Source of the DNA: Burkholderiales bacterium
Lineage (GTDB): Bacteria > Pseudomonadota > Gammaproteobacteria > Burkholderiales > Casimicrobiaceae
DNA: 45,992 nt
NCBI GenBank assembly: GCA_025981645.1
Contig: JAICXH010000009.1
Span: forward strand, 1 to 45,992
Direction: 5' to 3'
Below are positions 19,427 to 28,104 of this stretch, one piece after another (within the stretch, counting starts at the first letter, position 1; each line of letters begins with the position of its first letter). Made by a program: the position numbers and the translations under genes. The notes under the pieces are model-generated. The model made no database searches and was not told the origin of the DNA. It was given only the letters and a program-made list of their open reading frames with translations.

Positions 19427-20230
19427 TCAGTTCCAGCCTTCGACCGACGGCACGCGCAGCGTCTCGATCTCGCGCAGGTCGAAGCCGAAGTGCTCGGCGA
19501 GAAGCGCGCGCAGAGCGCTGCGGTCGGCGAGCTGGAAGGTTCGCGCCGCGCCTGCGCTCCTTACCGTCACCTCGCGATTCATCGCGCTGACACGCCCGTC
19601 GGCGATGAGCGCGCGCAGCATCAGCCGGTTGACGAACGCCGACTGCGGATGGGTCGACGTGTAGTGGTTGCCGACCTCGAAATCGACGACATTGTCGACG
19701 CCGACCTCGGACACCCAGCAATCGACGGCTTTCTCGGGCGTCCGGCTGCGCAGGATCCACAGGTCACCGTCGCGCGCCATCCAGTGCGTCTCGTCACCAG
19801 CGCGCACCGCGCGCCCGTCTTCGAGCGGGACCGGAACACGCGGCGCCAGCGATCCGAAGCCGGGATCGACGACGTAGCGCCCCTCCGGGAGCGGTACCGT
19901 CAGGAACATGTGGGTGCGCGGCGACTCGGTGCGCGGTGCGGCGACGACGACTCGCGCCGTGTGCCGCTGCAGCGTGAAGCCGATCCGCTCGAGCACTGCC
20001 GCGAAAAGCGTCGCGTGCTCGAAGCAGTAGCCCCCGCGGCGGTCACCCACGAGCTTGCGCTGCAGCGAATCGAGGTCGAGACGCACGCCCCGCCCCAGCA
20101 GCACGTCGAGGTTCTCGAACGGAATGTGACGCATGTGGGCGTCGAGGAGGCCCGCGAGCGTCGCAAGGTCGGAGCGCAGATCGCCGCGCCAGCCGACGCG
20201 GGCGAGGTAGGCCTCGAGGTCGAAACTCAT
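19427..20230 (-). CDS. nat: Arylamine N-acetyltransferase
   Basis: This 267-residue enzyme transfers an acyl group from CoA to arylamines or hydrazines. The catalytic triad is complete and sits at the canonical numbers: C69 in GGYCFEH, H107 in THMFLTV and D122 in VDPGFGS, identical to the Salmonella enzyme. IPFENLDVLLGR in the N-terminal domain is also diagnostic. The ATG overlaps the stop of the MFS gene (ATGA), so translation is probably coupled. Its place inside a homogentisate operon is unusual. It might acylate or deacylate an aromatic amine intermediate, or use another acyl-CoA. Confidence 0.95.
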   Translation of the reverse strand: MSFDLEAYLARVGWRGDLRSDLATLAGLLDAHMRHIPFENLDVLLGRGVRLDLDSLQRKLVGDRRGGYCFEHATLFAAVLERIGFTLQRHTARVVVAAPRTESPRTHMFLTVPLPEGRYVVDPGFGSLAPRVPVPLEDGRAVRAGDETHWMARDGDLWILRSRTPEKAVDCWVSEVGVDNVVDFEVGNHYTSTHPQSAFVNRLMLRALIADGRVSAMNREVTVRSAGAARTFQLADRSALRALLAEHFGFDLREIETLRVPSVEGWN

Positions 20231-21483
20231 CTGGCGTTCTCCGTCGCGCGAACCCGAATTCCGATCCGCGCGGCGAAGCCCCACGCGAGAATCGGCAATG
20301 CCACCGCCGCCGCGGCGAACACCGCGCGCGCCGACAGGTGATCGACGACCCACGACGCGGCGACGACGCCGATCGACTGCCCGAAGAAGAGCGCGCACGA
20401 GAAGAGCGAGACTGCCGTGCCGCGCACCGTTGGCGCCATCTGCGTCGCGTGCGTCTGCAGCGTATTGTGGAGCATGTAGAAGCCGAGGCCGCCCGCGAAG
20501 CAGGCGGGAAGCGCCCAGCCCCAGTGCGGCATCGCCGCGAGGACCGCGAAGATCACGCCCAGAACGATGCCCCCGCGCCGCGCGAGCCCCGACTCGCCCC
20601 AGCGTGCCAGCATGAACGGAGCGATCCGGCTGTAGCAGAAACCGCCGACGCCGTAGAGCGCGAGCACCGCTCCCGCCCACGCCATCGACAGGCCGAAGCG
20701 CTGATGCAGGTACGACGGCACGAACGCGAACGCGCTGTACGCGACCGCGCCCTCGACGATGCTGACCGCGAGCACCTCGCGCGCCCACGGCTCGTCGATC
20801 ACCTTGCGCAGCCGTTGCGCGAAGCCTGCCTGCGCGGGAACGCCCGTCGGCGCGTCTGCGTGCGCCTGCCGCCTCGCCTGCGGTTCTCGCGGCGAAGCCG
20901 CGTGCGTGCGTCTCATTTCGAGCCGCATCATGATGCCCGAGACCGCGAACAGCAGCGCCAGCGCGATGAATACGCTTCGCCAGCCGAGCGTATCGGCGAA
21001 CACGCCTCCCGCCCACTGGCCGACGATCATGCCGACGACCGTCGCCGACAGCAGCCTCGCCAGCACCTCCTGCCTGCGCTCGTAACCGACCGAATCGCCG
21101 ATCCATGCCATCGTGAGCGGAATGATCGCAGCCGCGGTGCCACCGGTGGCCGCACGAAACGCGACCAGCCACCCGAGCGAAGGCGCGAAGCCCGCGGCGA
21201 GGTTGCTCGCCGCGCAACCGAGCACCGCGACGGAGACGACGCGAAACTTGCCGTAACGATCGGCGAGCGGCCCGTAAACGAGTTGCAGCAGCCCGTAGGC
21301 GATCGCGAAGGCCGAAATGACCTGTGCGGCGACGCCGGTCGTGACCGAGAACTCATTCGCGAGGGCGGGCAAGAGCGGGTCGCAGACGCGCATCGTCGTC
21401 ATGCTCGCGAAGGCCGCAAGCGAGAGCAGGAGGAGTTGCCGGTCGGACGCGACGACCGGCACGCGGTGCCGAGTTGCGGTCAC
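20227..21483 (-). CDS. MFS transporter (12 membrane segments)
   Basis: This 418-residue major facilitator protein has about twelve membrane segments split by a basic loop (RRTHAASPREPQARRQAHAD) near residues 195-215. GPLADRYGKFRVV between segments 2 and 3 is the family's loop motif. The GTG at 21483 overlaps the fahA stop (GTGA). The 3' end overlaps the N-acetyltransferase start. Its place in the operon suggests uptake of hydroxyphenylacetate or a related aromatic, as with the permease linked to the mha genes of Pseudomonas putida, but drug-efflux-type MFS proteins look similar and export cannot be ruled out. Confidence 0.88.
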   Translation of the reverse strand: MTATRHRVPVVASDRQLLLLSLAAFASMTTMRVCDPLLPALANEFSVTTGVAAQVISAFAIAYGLLQLVYGPLADRYGKFRVVSVAVLGCAASNLAAGFAPSLGWLVAFRAATGGTAAAIIPLTMAWIGDSVGYERRQEVLARLLSATVVGMIVGQWAGGVFADTLGWRSVFIALALLFAVSGIMMRLEMRRTHAASPREPQARRQAHADAPTGVPAQAGFAQRLRKVIDEPWAREVLAVSIVEGAVAYSAFAFVPSYLHQRFGLSMAWAGAVLALYGVGGFCYSRIAPFMLARWGESGLARRGGIVLGVIFAVLAAMPHWGWALPACFAGGLGFYMLHNTLQTHATQMAPTVRGTAVSLFSCALFFGQSIGVVAASWVVDHLSARAVFAAAAVALPILAWGFAARIGIRVRATENAR

Positions 21484-22793
21484 GCGGCGGGAAGCAGCGT
21501 TCCGCGAACCTCGCCGAAGCCGATGCGCACCGCACCCGGTCGTTCGCACCAGCCGCGCATGATCACCGTATCGCCGTCTTCGAGGAACGTCCGCGACTCG
21601 CCGTCCGGAAGGATGACCGGATTCGCGCCCCCGGCCGTCAGCTCGATCAATGCGCCGGCCTCGTCGGCCGCGGGGCCCGACAGCGTGCCGGTCCCGAGCA
21701 GGTCGCCGGGCCTCAGGTTGCAGCCGTTGACCGTGTGGTGCGTCACCATCTGCGCGACCGTCCACCACGCGTGACGGTAGGAGGTCGCTGCGAGCCGGGC
21801 GGGAAGCTCGCGACCGGCGCGCATGCGCGGTGTCTCGAGCAGAACTTCGAGGCGGATGTCGAACGCGCCTCCGTTCGCGACCGCAGCCGAGTCGAGGTAG
21901 GCGAGCGGCCTCGGATCGTCGCCGGGTCGGCTCAACGCGACGCGGTACGGCGCCAGAGCTTCGAGCGTGACGACCCACGGCGAGATCGTCGTTGCGAAGC
22001 TCTTGCCGAGGAAGGGCCCGAGCGGCTGGTACTCCCACGCCTGAATGTCGCGCGCCGACCAGTCGTTCAGGAGCGAGAGGCCGAACACGTGGGATTCCGC
22101 CTGGTCGATCGGGATCGGTGTGCCGAGCGCGTTGCCGGCGCCGATGTAGACGCCGAGCTCGAGCTCGTAATCCATCCGCGCACTCGGAGCAAGCGCGGGC
22201 GTCGATGCGCCTTTCGCGAGCACCTGGCCGTGCGGCCGCGCGAATTCCTGGCCCGAGATGCCGATCGACGATGCGCGTCCGTGATAACCGATCGGCACCC
22301 ACTTGTAGTTCGGCATCAGCGGATGGTCGGGACGGAACAGCCTGCCGACGTTGGTCGCGTGGTGGATCGACGTGTAGAAGTCGGTGTAGTCGCCGATCTC
22401 CGCGGGAACGGCGTAGTCGGCGCGCGCCTGCGGAACGAGGCAGCCGCGCAGACGACCTTCGAGCGGCGAGTCACGGCGCAGCGCGCGCGACAACGCGAGC
22501 CGCAATGCCGACGATGCCGCGTGACCCATCGCCATCAGCGCATTGAGCGCTGCGCCGGTCGCCGCCTGGGCCGCTTTTGCGGCCGCGCCCTCGAATACCC
22601 CCGCCGCCTGCGCGGCGGCGAGATCGACGATTTCCGCGCCGACCGCGACGCCGCCTCGAAACGGCTCGCCCGAACCCGCGCGCCTGAACACGGCGAACGG
22701 CAGGTTCTGCAGTGGAAAATCGGTTTCCGGCGTACGCGCCGATTCGACCCAGCACTCGAGTGCGGGGTCGTGCGTCTCATTCAGTTCGGTCAT
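21480..22793 (-). CDS. fahA: Fumarylacetoacetase
   Basis: This is the final enzyme of the homogentisate pathway, which splits fumarylacetoacetate into fumarate and acetoacetate. The 437-residue product has the N-terminal SH3-like part and the metal-site residues in [28 protein letters not shown] and [15 protein letters not shown], followed by [11 protein letters not shown] and [22 protein letters not shown]. The length is as usual for the family. The ATG overlaps the hmgA stop by ATGA, and the 3' end overlaps the MFS gene. Maleylacetoacetate isomerase, which supplies the substrate, is not in this window. Confidence 0.97.
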   Translation of the reverse strand: MTELNETHDPALECWVESARTPETDFPLQNLPFAVFRRAGSGEPFRGGVAVGAEIVDLAAAQAAGVFEGAAAKAAQAATGAALNALMAMGHAASSALRLALSRALRRDSPLEGRLRGCLVPQARADYAVPAEIGDYTDFYTSIHHATNVGRLFRPDHPLMPNYKWVPIGYHGRASSIGISGQEFARPHGQVLAKGASTPALAPSARMDYELELGVYIGAGNALGTPIPIDQAESHVFGLSLLNDWSARDIQAWEYQPLGPFLGKSFATTISPWVVTLEALAPYRVALSRPGDDPRPLAYLDSAAVANGGAFDIRLEVLLETPRMRAGRELPARLAATSYRHAWWTVAQMVTHHTVNGCNLRPGDLLGTGTLSGPAADEAGALIELTAGGANPVILPDGESRTFLEDGDTVIMRGWCERPGAVRIGFGEVRGTLLPAA

Positions 22794-24142
22794 CGCCTCG
22801 CCGGGTCGAAGTGCCGTTCCAGGTCCAGCCAGCAGCGATAGTACTCGGCCTGCAATTGCGAAGTCTCGAGCGCAAAGCGCGTCGGCCGGATCACGCAGCG
22901 CGTTTCGAACATGATCGCCATCGTGTCACGGATGTAATCGGGGTGGCTGATGTCGGCGCGGCTCGCCTTCTCGAACGTCTGCGCATCAGGACCGTGCGCG
23001 GTCATGCAGTTGTGCAGGCTCGCGCCGCCCGGCACGAACCCTTCCGCCTTGGCATCGTAGACGCCGCGAACGAGTCCCATGAACTCGCTCGCGACATTGC
23101 GATGGAACCACGGCGGGCGGAACGTGTGCTCCATCGCGAGGATCCGCGGCGGGAAGATCGCGAAGTCGACCGTGTCGACGCCCGGCGTGTCGGACTGCGA
23201 CTGCAGAACCAGGAAAATCGACGGATCGGGGTGGTCGTAGCTGATCGATCCGATCGCGTTGAAACGGCGCAGGTCGTACTTGTACGGTGCGCCGTTGCCG
23301 TGCCACGCGACGACGTCGAGCGGTGAGTGATCCATCTCGGCGACCCAGAGGTTGCCCATGAAGCGCGCAACGAGCTCGGACTTTGCGTCGCGGTCCTCGT
23401 ACCACGCGGCCGGCGTCAGGAAATCGCGTGAATGCGCGAGGCCGTTGGAGCCGATCGGGCCCATCTCGGGGAGGCGGAACGCTGCGCCGAAGTTCTCGCA
23501 GATGTAGCCGCGCGCTGTCACATCGACGAGCTCGACGCGGAAGCGCACGCCGCGCGGGATCACGACGACCTCCTGCGGTGCCGCTTCGACGATGCCCAGC
23601 TCGGTGACGAAGCGCTGGCGCCCTTCGTGGGGAACGATCAGCATCTCGCCGTCGGCGCTGTAGAAGTAGCGATCGGTCATCGACCGGTTCGCAGCATAGA
23701 GGTGGATGCCGCAGCCGGTCTGCTGGTGCGGATCGCCGTTGCCGGCGATCGTGACGATGCCTTCCACGAAATCGGTCGGCGCCGCGGGAACGGGAAGCGG
23801 ATCCCAGCGGAGCTGGTTGGGCGGCGCCGCGACGGCGCCGAAGTCGCCGTCGTAGCGTCCGTTGTCGATGCGCCGGAACGGCCGATGCACCGCCGCCGGG
23901 CGGATCCGATACAGCCATGTCCGCCGGTTGGCTCCGCGCGGTGCGGTGAACGCGGTTCCCGAGAGCTGCTCGGCGTAGAGCCCATACGGACACCGCTGCG
24001 GTGAATTCTGCCCGATTGGCAATGCGCCGGGCAGCGCCTCGGTCGCGATTTCGTTGCCGAATCCAGAGTGGTAGCGAAGCTCCGGGTGCCCGCCCGCAGC
24101 GGCCGCGTTCTCGCGCAATGCGTGGCTAGAGGATGTGGCCAT
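22790..24142 (-). CDS. hmgA: Homogentisate 1,2-dioxygenase
   Basis: This non-haem iron enzyme opens the ring of homogentisate to give maleylacetoacetate. The 450-residue protein has [20 protein letters not shown] at the N-terminus, WLYRIRPA, and the C-terminal iron-binding section [20 protein letters not shown] with further histidines in [14 protein letters not shown] lies six bases before the ATG. It starts 12 bases after the DUF2783 gene and overlaps fahA, so it is embedded in the operon. Identification is secure. Confidence 0.98.
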   Translation of the reverse strand: MATSSSHALRENAAAAGGHPELRYHSGFGNEIATEALPGALPIGQNSPQRCPYGLYAEQLSGTAFTAPRGANRRTWLYRIRPAAVHRPFRRIDNGRYDGDFGAVAAPPNQLRWDPLPVPAAPTDFVEGIVTIAGNGDPHQQTGCGIHLYAANRSMTDRYFYSADGEMLIVPHEGRQRFVTELGIVEAAPQEVVVIPRGVRFRVELVDVTARGYICENFGAAFRLPEMGPIGSNGLAHSRDFLTPAAWYEDRDAKSELVARFMGNLWVAEMDHSPLDVVAWHGNGAPYKYDLRRFNAIGSISYDHPDPSIFLVLQSQSDTPGVDTVDFAIFPPRILAMEHTFRPPWFHRNVASEFMGLVRGVYDAKAEGFVPGGASLHNCMTAHGPDAQTFEKASRADISHPDYIRDTMAIMFETRCVIRPTRFALETSQLQAEYYRCWLDLERHFDPARR

Positions 24143-24154
24143 CTTCGCCTCCGT

Positions 24155-24370
24155 TCAATGATTGGCGTCGGCGCCGACGCCGTCGCGTGCGCGCGCCATC
24201 GCGTCGCGCAGCACGGCACGATCGCCGATGTGATTGGCGAGGAGCAGGATCAGCTTCGCGTTGACGAGGCGGCTTTCGGCCGGAGTCAAGTCGCGGTGCA
24301 GGTCGATCAGCGCCTCGTAGAAACCGTCGGCGTCGGCGATGTTGGGCTGGATGTCGAGCGTCGCGGGCAT
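24155..24370 (-). CDS. DUF2783 protein, possible MhaB-like coupling subunit
   Basis: This 71-residue acidic/helical protein (ADADGFYEALIDLHRDLTPA, LVNAKLILLLANHIGD) matches what I know of DUF2783. GAGGAG lies seven bases before its ATG. It follows the flavin hydroxylase by 10 bases and precedes hmgA by 12. In Pseudomonas putida U, 3-hydroxyphenylacetate hydroxylase has a large flavoprotein (MhaA, about 63 kDa) and a very small essential coupling protein (MhaB, about 6 kDa) that feed homogentisate to HmgA. Size, partner and context here fit that pair closely. That this gene is MhaB is inference, since I cannot align the sequences. Confidence 0.75.
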   Translation of the reverse strand: MPATLDIQPNIADADGFYEALIDLHRDLTPAESRLVNAKLILLLANHIGDRAVLRDAMARARDGVGADANH

Positions 24371-24380
24371 CGGTCACTCC

Positions 24381-26093
24381 TCAGGCATTACAGGTCGCGC
24401 GGGCGACGGCTGCACGGATTGATGCGGGATCGAAACTGCGCCAGCGTGCGCAGACGTGCTGGTCGGGCCGGATCAGGTAGGTCGTGCCGTCGTGCGCGTC
24501 GAAGCGATCCGCGAGGAGCCCCTCGGCATCCTCGAGCACGGTGACCCCAGCGCCGGTACCGGCATCCGCCGACGGCGCGCCCGGCCACTCGACGCGCCGA
24601 TCGGCACCCTGCTGCACGACCACGACAGCAGCGACCGGGATCGCCGCACCGGCGAGCGAGGAAAGGCCGGCAACGACCTCGGGCGCCGGCACACCGCCTG
24701 CACTGAAATGCACGGTGGTGAAGCGGTCGACGGTGTACCCGAGGAACCAGTCCTCGCGGCGGCCGACGCGGACCGGCGCGTCGGCGATCGGCGCGCCCGG
24801 GATCATCGGACCGGCGAATGAATCGCGGTCCGGCGTGTTGAGCGGCGACGCCACAAGCATCGCCGGCACCGAGAGCCTGCCGCTGTTGACGAGCCTGCGC
24901 GCGAATGGATGCTCCTTTGCGAGCTTCAGCACCGCATCGCGGAAGCTGCGGCTCATCTCGCTCTTAGGAGTGATGAAGTCGGTCGAGCGCGTCGAGTGCA
25001 CGATGTTCTCGTCGGCGGCGGCTTCGCGCTCGGCGGCGTAGCTGGCGAGGAGCGTCGCCGGCGCCTTGCCTTCGATCACCAGGGCGAGCTTCCAGCCGAG
25101 GTTGTCGGCGTCCTGTATACCGGAGTTGGCGCCGCGCGCGCCGAAGGGCGACACACCGTGCGCGGAGTCGCCGGCGAAGATCACCCGGTCGTGAAGGAAG
25201 CGATCCATGCGCTGGCACGCGAACGTATAGACACTGATCCACTCGAACTCGAACTGCGCGTCCTCGCCCAGCAGCGCCTTCACGCGCGGAACGACGCGCT
25301 CGGGCTTCTTCTCCTCGTCTGGATCGGCATCCCAGCCGAGCTGGAAATCGATTCGCCAGACGTTGTCGGGCTGCATGTGCAGAAGGACCGATTGATTGCG
25401 ATGGAACGGTGGATCGAACCAGAACCAGCGCTCGGCGGGGAAGTCGGCCTTCATCCGCACGTCGGCGATCAGGAAGCGGTCGCGGAACACCTGCCCCCTG
25501 ATCTCCCGACCCAGCGCCGCGCGCACCGATGACTTCGAGCCGTCGCAAGCGACCACGTAGTCGGCCTCGATCGGGTACGGTCCGTCAGGGGTCTCGACGG
25601 TAAGCGCAACGCCGTCCTCGTGCGGCTCGACGGCCACGACGCGGTTCTTCCAGCGCAGCTCGAGTCCGGGCAGCGCCGCCGCGCGCTCGTACAGGTAGCC
25701 CTCGAAGTAATACTGCTGCAGGTTGATGAACGCCGGGCGGCGGTGGCCGCCGTCCGGGAGCAGGTCGAATGCGTAGACGAGCTCGTCCTGGAAGTACACC
25801 TTGCCGACTTTCCACGAGACGCCTTTCGCGACGAGCCGGTCGCCGACGCCCAGGCGGTCGCAGATCTCCAGCGTGCGCTTCGCGAAGCAGATCGCGCGCG
25901 AGCCCGCCGAAAGCTTGTCGTCGTCGTCGAGCACCAGCGCGCGCACGCCGCGCTGGGCGAGATCGATCGCCAGCGCGAGTCCGACTGGACCCGCGCCGAC
26001 GATGACCACCGGATGGCGCGCCGGCGTCGCCGCGCTCTGGTCGGCCGACCGTACGTAGGCGAGCCTCAGTGTCCGGAAATCGGCGTCGGCCAC
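24381..26093 (-). CDS. FAD-dependent aromatic hydroxylase, MhaA/MhpA-like
   Basis: This 570-residue group A flavoprotein monooxygenase probably adds a hydroxyl to a phenolic acid using NAD(P)H and oxygen. It has the FAD dinucleotide fold GAGPVGLALAIDLAQRG at about residues 33-49, the second motif YVVACDGSKSSVRAALG, and the third RVIFAGDSAHGVSPFGARGANSGIQDADNLGWKL split across the FAD ribityl site. A thioredoxin-like C-terminal domain follows. The GTG start is seven bases after the MBL gene. Together with the downstream DUF2783 gene and hmgA it fits 3-hydroxyphenylacetate 6-hydroxylase (MhaA, about 63 kDa). 3-hydroxyphenylpropionate or resorcinol hydroxylase activity is an alternative. Confidence 0.82.
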   Translation of the reverse strand: MADADFRTLRLAYVRSADQSAATPARHPVVIVGAGPVGLALAIDLAQRGVRALVLDDDDKLSAGSRAICFAKRTLEICDRLGVGDRLVAKGVSWKVGKVYFQDELVYAFDLLPDGGHRRPAFINLQQYYFEGYLYERAAALPGLELRWKNRVVAVEPHEDGVALTVETPDGPYPIEADYVVACDGSKSSVRAALGREIRGQVFRDRFLIADVRMKADFPAERWFWFDPPFHRNQSVLLHMQPDNVWRIDFQLGWDADPDEEKKPERVVPRVKALLGEDAQFEFEWISVYTFACQRMDRFLHDRVIFAGDSAHGVSPFGARGANSGIQDADNLGWKLALVIEGKAPATLLASYAAEREAAADENIVHSTRSTDFITPKSEMSRSFRDAVLKLAKEHPFARRLVNSGRLSVPAMLVASPLNTPDRDSFAGPMIPGAPIADAPVRVGRREDWFLGYTVDRFTTVHFSAGGVPAPEVVAGLSSLAGAAIPVAAVVVVQQGADRRVEWPGAPSADAGTGAGVTVLEDAEGLLADRFDAHDGTTYLIRPDQHVCARWRSFDPASIRAAVARATCNA

Positions 26094-26100
26094 GACTGCG

Positions 26101-27084
26101 TCATGCCCGCGGCGGCGACGCCGCGGCGGCGCCGCTGCCCTCCAGCGCCTGCCACATCTCCTGATCGCGCTGCGCGGTCCAGATGCGCGGATCCGGATAC
26201 TTCGTCGCGAGGTCGTAGGCGCGCGTCACGTCGAACGGCATGCAGTGGTCGAAGATCACCCACTTCCCGTACTTCGGCTTCAGCGCATCGTAGGTCTCGC
26301 GATAGACGCTGCGCAGGTCCCTGCCCGCCTGCGCTCCGCGCTTTACCAGCGCATAGAGATCGCTCGTGAACGCGCGCGTCTGCGCGAGGCCCGCCTGCAC
26401 TTCCTGCGGCGTCTTCAGCGCCGCGCCGCGGCCGGGAACGAGCTTCGCCGGACCGAGCGCCGCGATCGCGTCGAGCGTCGCGGGCCAGTCGTCGAAATAG
26501 GCGTCACCGGCATAAGGTGTCGTCTCGTACTCGACGAGATCACCGGAAAACAACACACCGTCCTGCGGCAGCCAGACGACGGTGTCACCCTTCGTGTGCC
26601 CGCGGCCGAGCTGCATGATCCTGACCTCGAGCGCGCCGAGCCACAGCGTCATCTCGCCCTGGAACACGAGGTTCGGCCAGGTGAGGCCCGGAACCGACTC
26701 GACCGCGCGAAAGAGGCGCGGAAACCGCTCGATTTCGCTCTTCATGTCCTGCGCGCCGCGCTCGACGATGAGGTCGCGCGTGTCCTGACTCGCGATGACG
26801 TGGGCGACACCATAGGCCGATGCGCCCAACACGCGCACGGCGTGATAGTGCGAGAGCACGACGTAGCGGATTGGCTTGTCGGTGACCTCGCGGATGCGCC
26901 GGATCACGTCCTGCGCCATTACTGGAGTCGCCTGGGTATCGATGACCATCACCGCGTCGTCGCCGACGACGATGCCGGTGTTCGGGTCACCTTCGGCGGT
27001 GTACGCAAAGGCATGCGGTGAGAGACGATCGAAGCTGACCTTCTTCTCGGCCAGGTCGGCGTGCGACGCGAACTGCTTCTCCAT
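26101..27084 (-). CDS. MBL-fold protein with altered metal motif
   Basis: This 327-residue protein has the metallo-beta-lactamase fold: VMVIDTQATP, VLSHYHAVRVLGA, GRGHTKGDTVVWLP, VLFSGDLVEYETTPYAGD and a late FDHCMPFD. The first motif should read HxHxDH. Here it is H79-Y-H81-A-V83-R84, so the Asp and His that bind the second metal are missing, while H163, D182 and the last His remain. It may bind one metal only or have lost hydrolysis. GGAGGAG lies five bases before the ATG. It is the first gene of the homogentisate operon, facing iclR across 131 bases. A role in opening or removing a thioester or lactone is possible. Confidence 0.85.
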   Translation of the reverse strand: MEKQFASHADLAEKKVSFDRLSPHAFAYTAEGDPNTGIVVGDDAVMVIDTQATPVMAQDVIRRIREVTDKPIRYVVLSHYHAVRVLGASAYGVAHVIASQDTRDLIVERGAQDMKSEIERFPRLFRAVESVPGLTWPNLVFQGEMTLWLGALEVRIMQLGRGHTKGDTVVWLPQDGVLFSGDLVEYETTPYAGDAYFDDWPATLDAIAALGPAKLVPGRGAALKTPQEVQAGLAQTRAFTSDLYALVKRGAQAGRDLRSVYRETYDALKPKYGKWVIFDHCMPFDVTRAYDLATKYPDPRIWTAQRDQEMWQALEGSGAAAASPPRA

Positions 27085-27119
27085 GGGCGCTCCTCCGGTA
27101 ACGATCGGCGATGGCGGCG

Positions 27120-27148
27120 ATCGTAGGGCCGATTTAGTCTTACGTCAA
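27120..27148 (-). promoter_or_regulatory. Promoter of the homogentisate operon
   Basis: Reading the minus strand, TTGACG (27148-27143), a 17-base spacer and TACGAT (27125-27120) form a good sigma-70 promoter. Transcription would start near 27113, about 30 bases before the MBL gene ATG. A second TTGACT lies 15 bases further upstream, giving a TTGAC direct repeat that an IclR-type regulator could use. The region is AT-rich compared with its surroundings. Confidence 0.65.
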
Positions 27149-27178
27149 CAGCTTAGCAGTCAACTAATAACTATGCTT

Positions 27179-27206
27179 TTGACAGGTCGATTCGCACAGG
27201 TACAAT
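27179..27206 (+). promoter_or_regulatory. Promoter of iclR, probably giving a near-leaderless mRNA
   Basis: TTGACA (27179-27184) is the perfect -35 consensus. A 16-base spacer leads to TACAAT (27201-27206), one base from the -10 consensus. The expected start of transcription is about 27212-27214, only two to four bases before the iclR ATG at 27216, and no ribosome-binding site is seen. The promoter lies back-to-back with that of the homogentisate operon. Confidence 0.7.
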
Positions 27207-27215
27207 CCGAAAACC

Positions 27216-28100
27216 ATGCGCCGGCCGGCGACCGAGGCTGCACCCGAGGCGACGTCTGCTCGCGGCACTCGTGCTGCGCAGGGGCCGGCGCACCCGCTCG
27301 CGAACCGAGCGACGGGCGCGCCGAAGACGAAGAAGCGCCGCGGCATCCAGTCGGTCGAGACGGGCGGCGAGCTGCTGCGCTCGCTCGCGCGGCACGCGTC
27401 GTCGATGATGCTGAAGGATCTCGCGCGCGACGCCGGCATGGCCCCGGCGAAAGCGCATCCCTATCTGGTGAGCTTCGCCAAGCTCGGGTTGGTCGAGCAG
27501 GACGCGTCGACCGGGCGCTACGAACTCGGACCGTTCGCACTCGAGCTCGGCCTCGTCGGCCTGCGCCGGCTCGAGCCGGTGCGCGTCGCGTCGCGCGAAG
27601 TCGCGGCGCTCGCCGATCGAACCGGCCAGTCGGTGGCGCTGGCGGTCTGGGGGACCCATGGCCCGACGGTGATCCGCCTCGACGAATCGGCTCACCCCAT
27701 CCACGTCAACCTGCGACCGGGCACGGTGATGTCGCTCGTTCACACGGCGACCGGCCGCGTGTTCGCCGCGTACCTGCCGCACAAGGTCACCGAGCGCCTC
27801 GTCGACGCGGAACTCGATCGTGCCATCACGTCACCGCCCGAGCGGCGCACGTCGGCGAAGGAGTTCGCAGCGACGCTCGCCGCCGTCCGCGAGCGCGGCA
27901 TCGCGCGCGCGACCGGGCATCCGATCCCGGGCATCAACGCGTTCTGCGCACCCGCTTTCGATCATACGCGCAGTCTCGTGCTGGCGATCACGCTGCTCGG
28001 CCCGGCCGGTACGTTCGATGCGAGCTGGCAAAGCCCGCTCGCGCGCGAGCTCGCCGCGACCGCCGAGGCGGTATCGCTGCGGCTCGGTTACCGGCCGTGA
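27216..28100 (+). CDS. IclR-family transcriptional regulator
   Basis: This 294-residue regulator has an Ala/Arg-rich leader of about 42 residues, a winged helix (GGELLRSLARHASSMMLKDL, MAPAKAHPYLVSFAKLGLVE, GRYELGPFALELG) and the C-terminal IclR effector domain (LADRTGQSVALAVWGTHGP, SLVHTATGRVFAAYLP, ITLLGPAG). It is divergent from the homogentisate operon. HmgR of Pseudomonas putida, the repressor of hmgABC, is also IclR-type, so a homogentisate-responsive repressor is the natural guess. It is followed after four bases by a sulfatase-family gene, so it probably leads the plus-strand operon and may control both sides. Confidence 0.9.
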   Translation: MRRPATEAAPEATSARGTRAAQGPAHPLANRATGAPKTKKRRGIQSVETGGELLRSLARHASSMMLKDLARDAGMAPAKAHPYLVSFAKLGLVEQDASTGRYELGPFALELGLVGLRRLEPVRVASREVAALADRTGQSVALAVWGTHGPTVIRLDESAHPIHVNLRPGTVMSLVHTATGRVFAAYLPHKVTERLVDAELDRAITSPPERRTSAKEFAATLAAVRERGIARATGHPIPGINAFCAPAFDHTRSLVLAITLLGPAGTFDASWQSPLARELAATAEAVSLRLGYRP

Positions 28101-28104
28101 TCCG

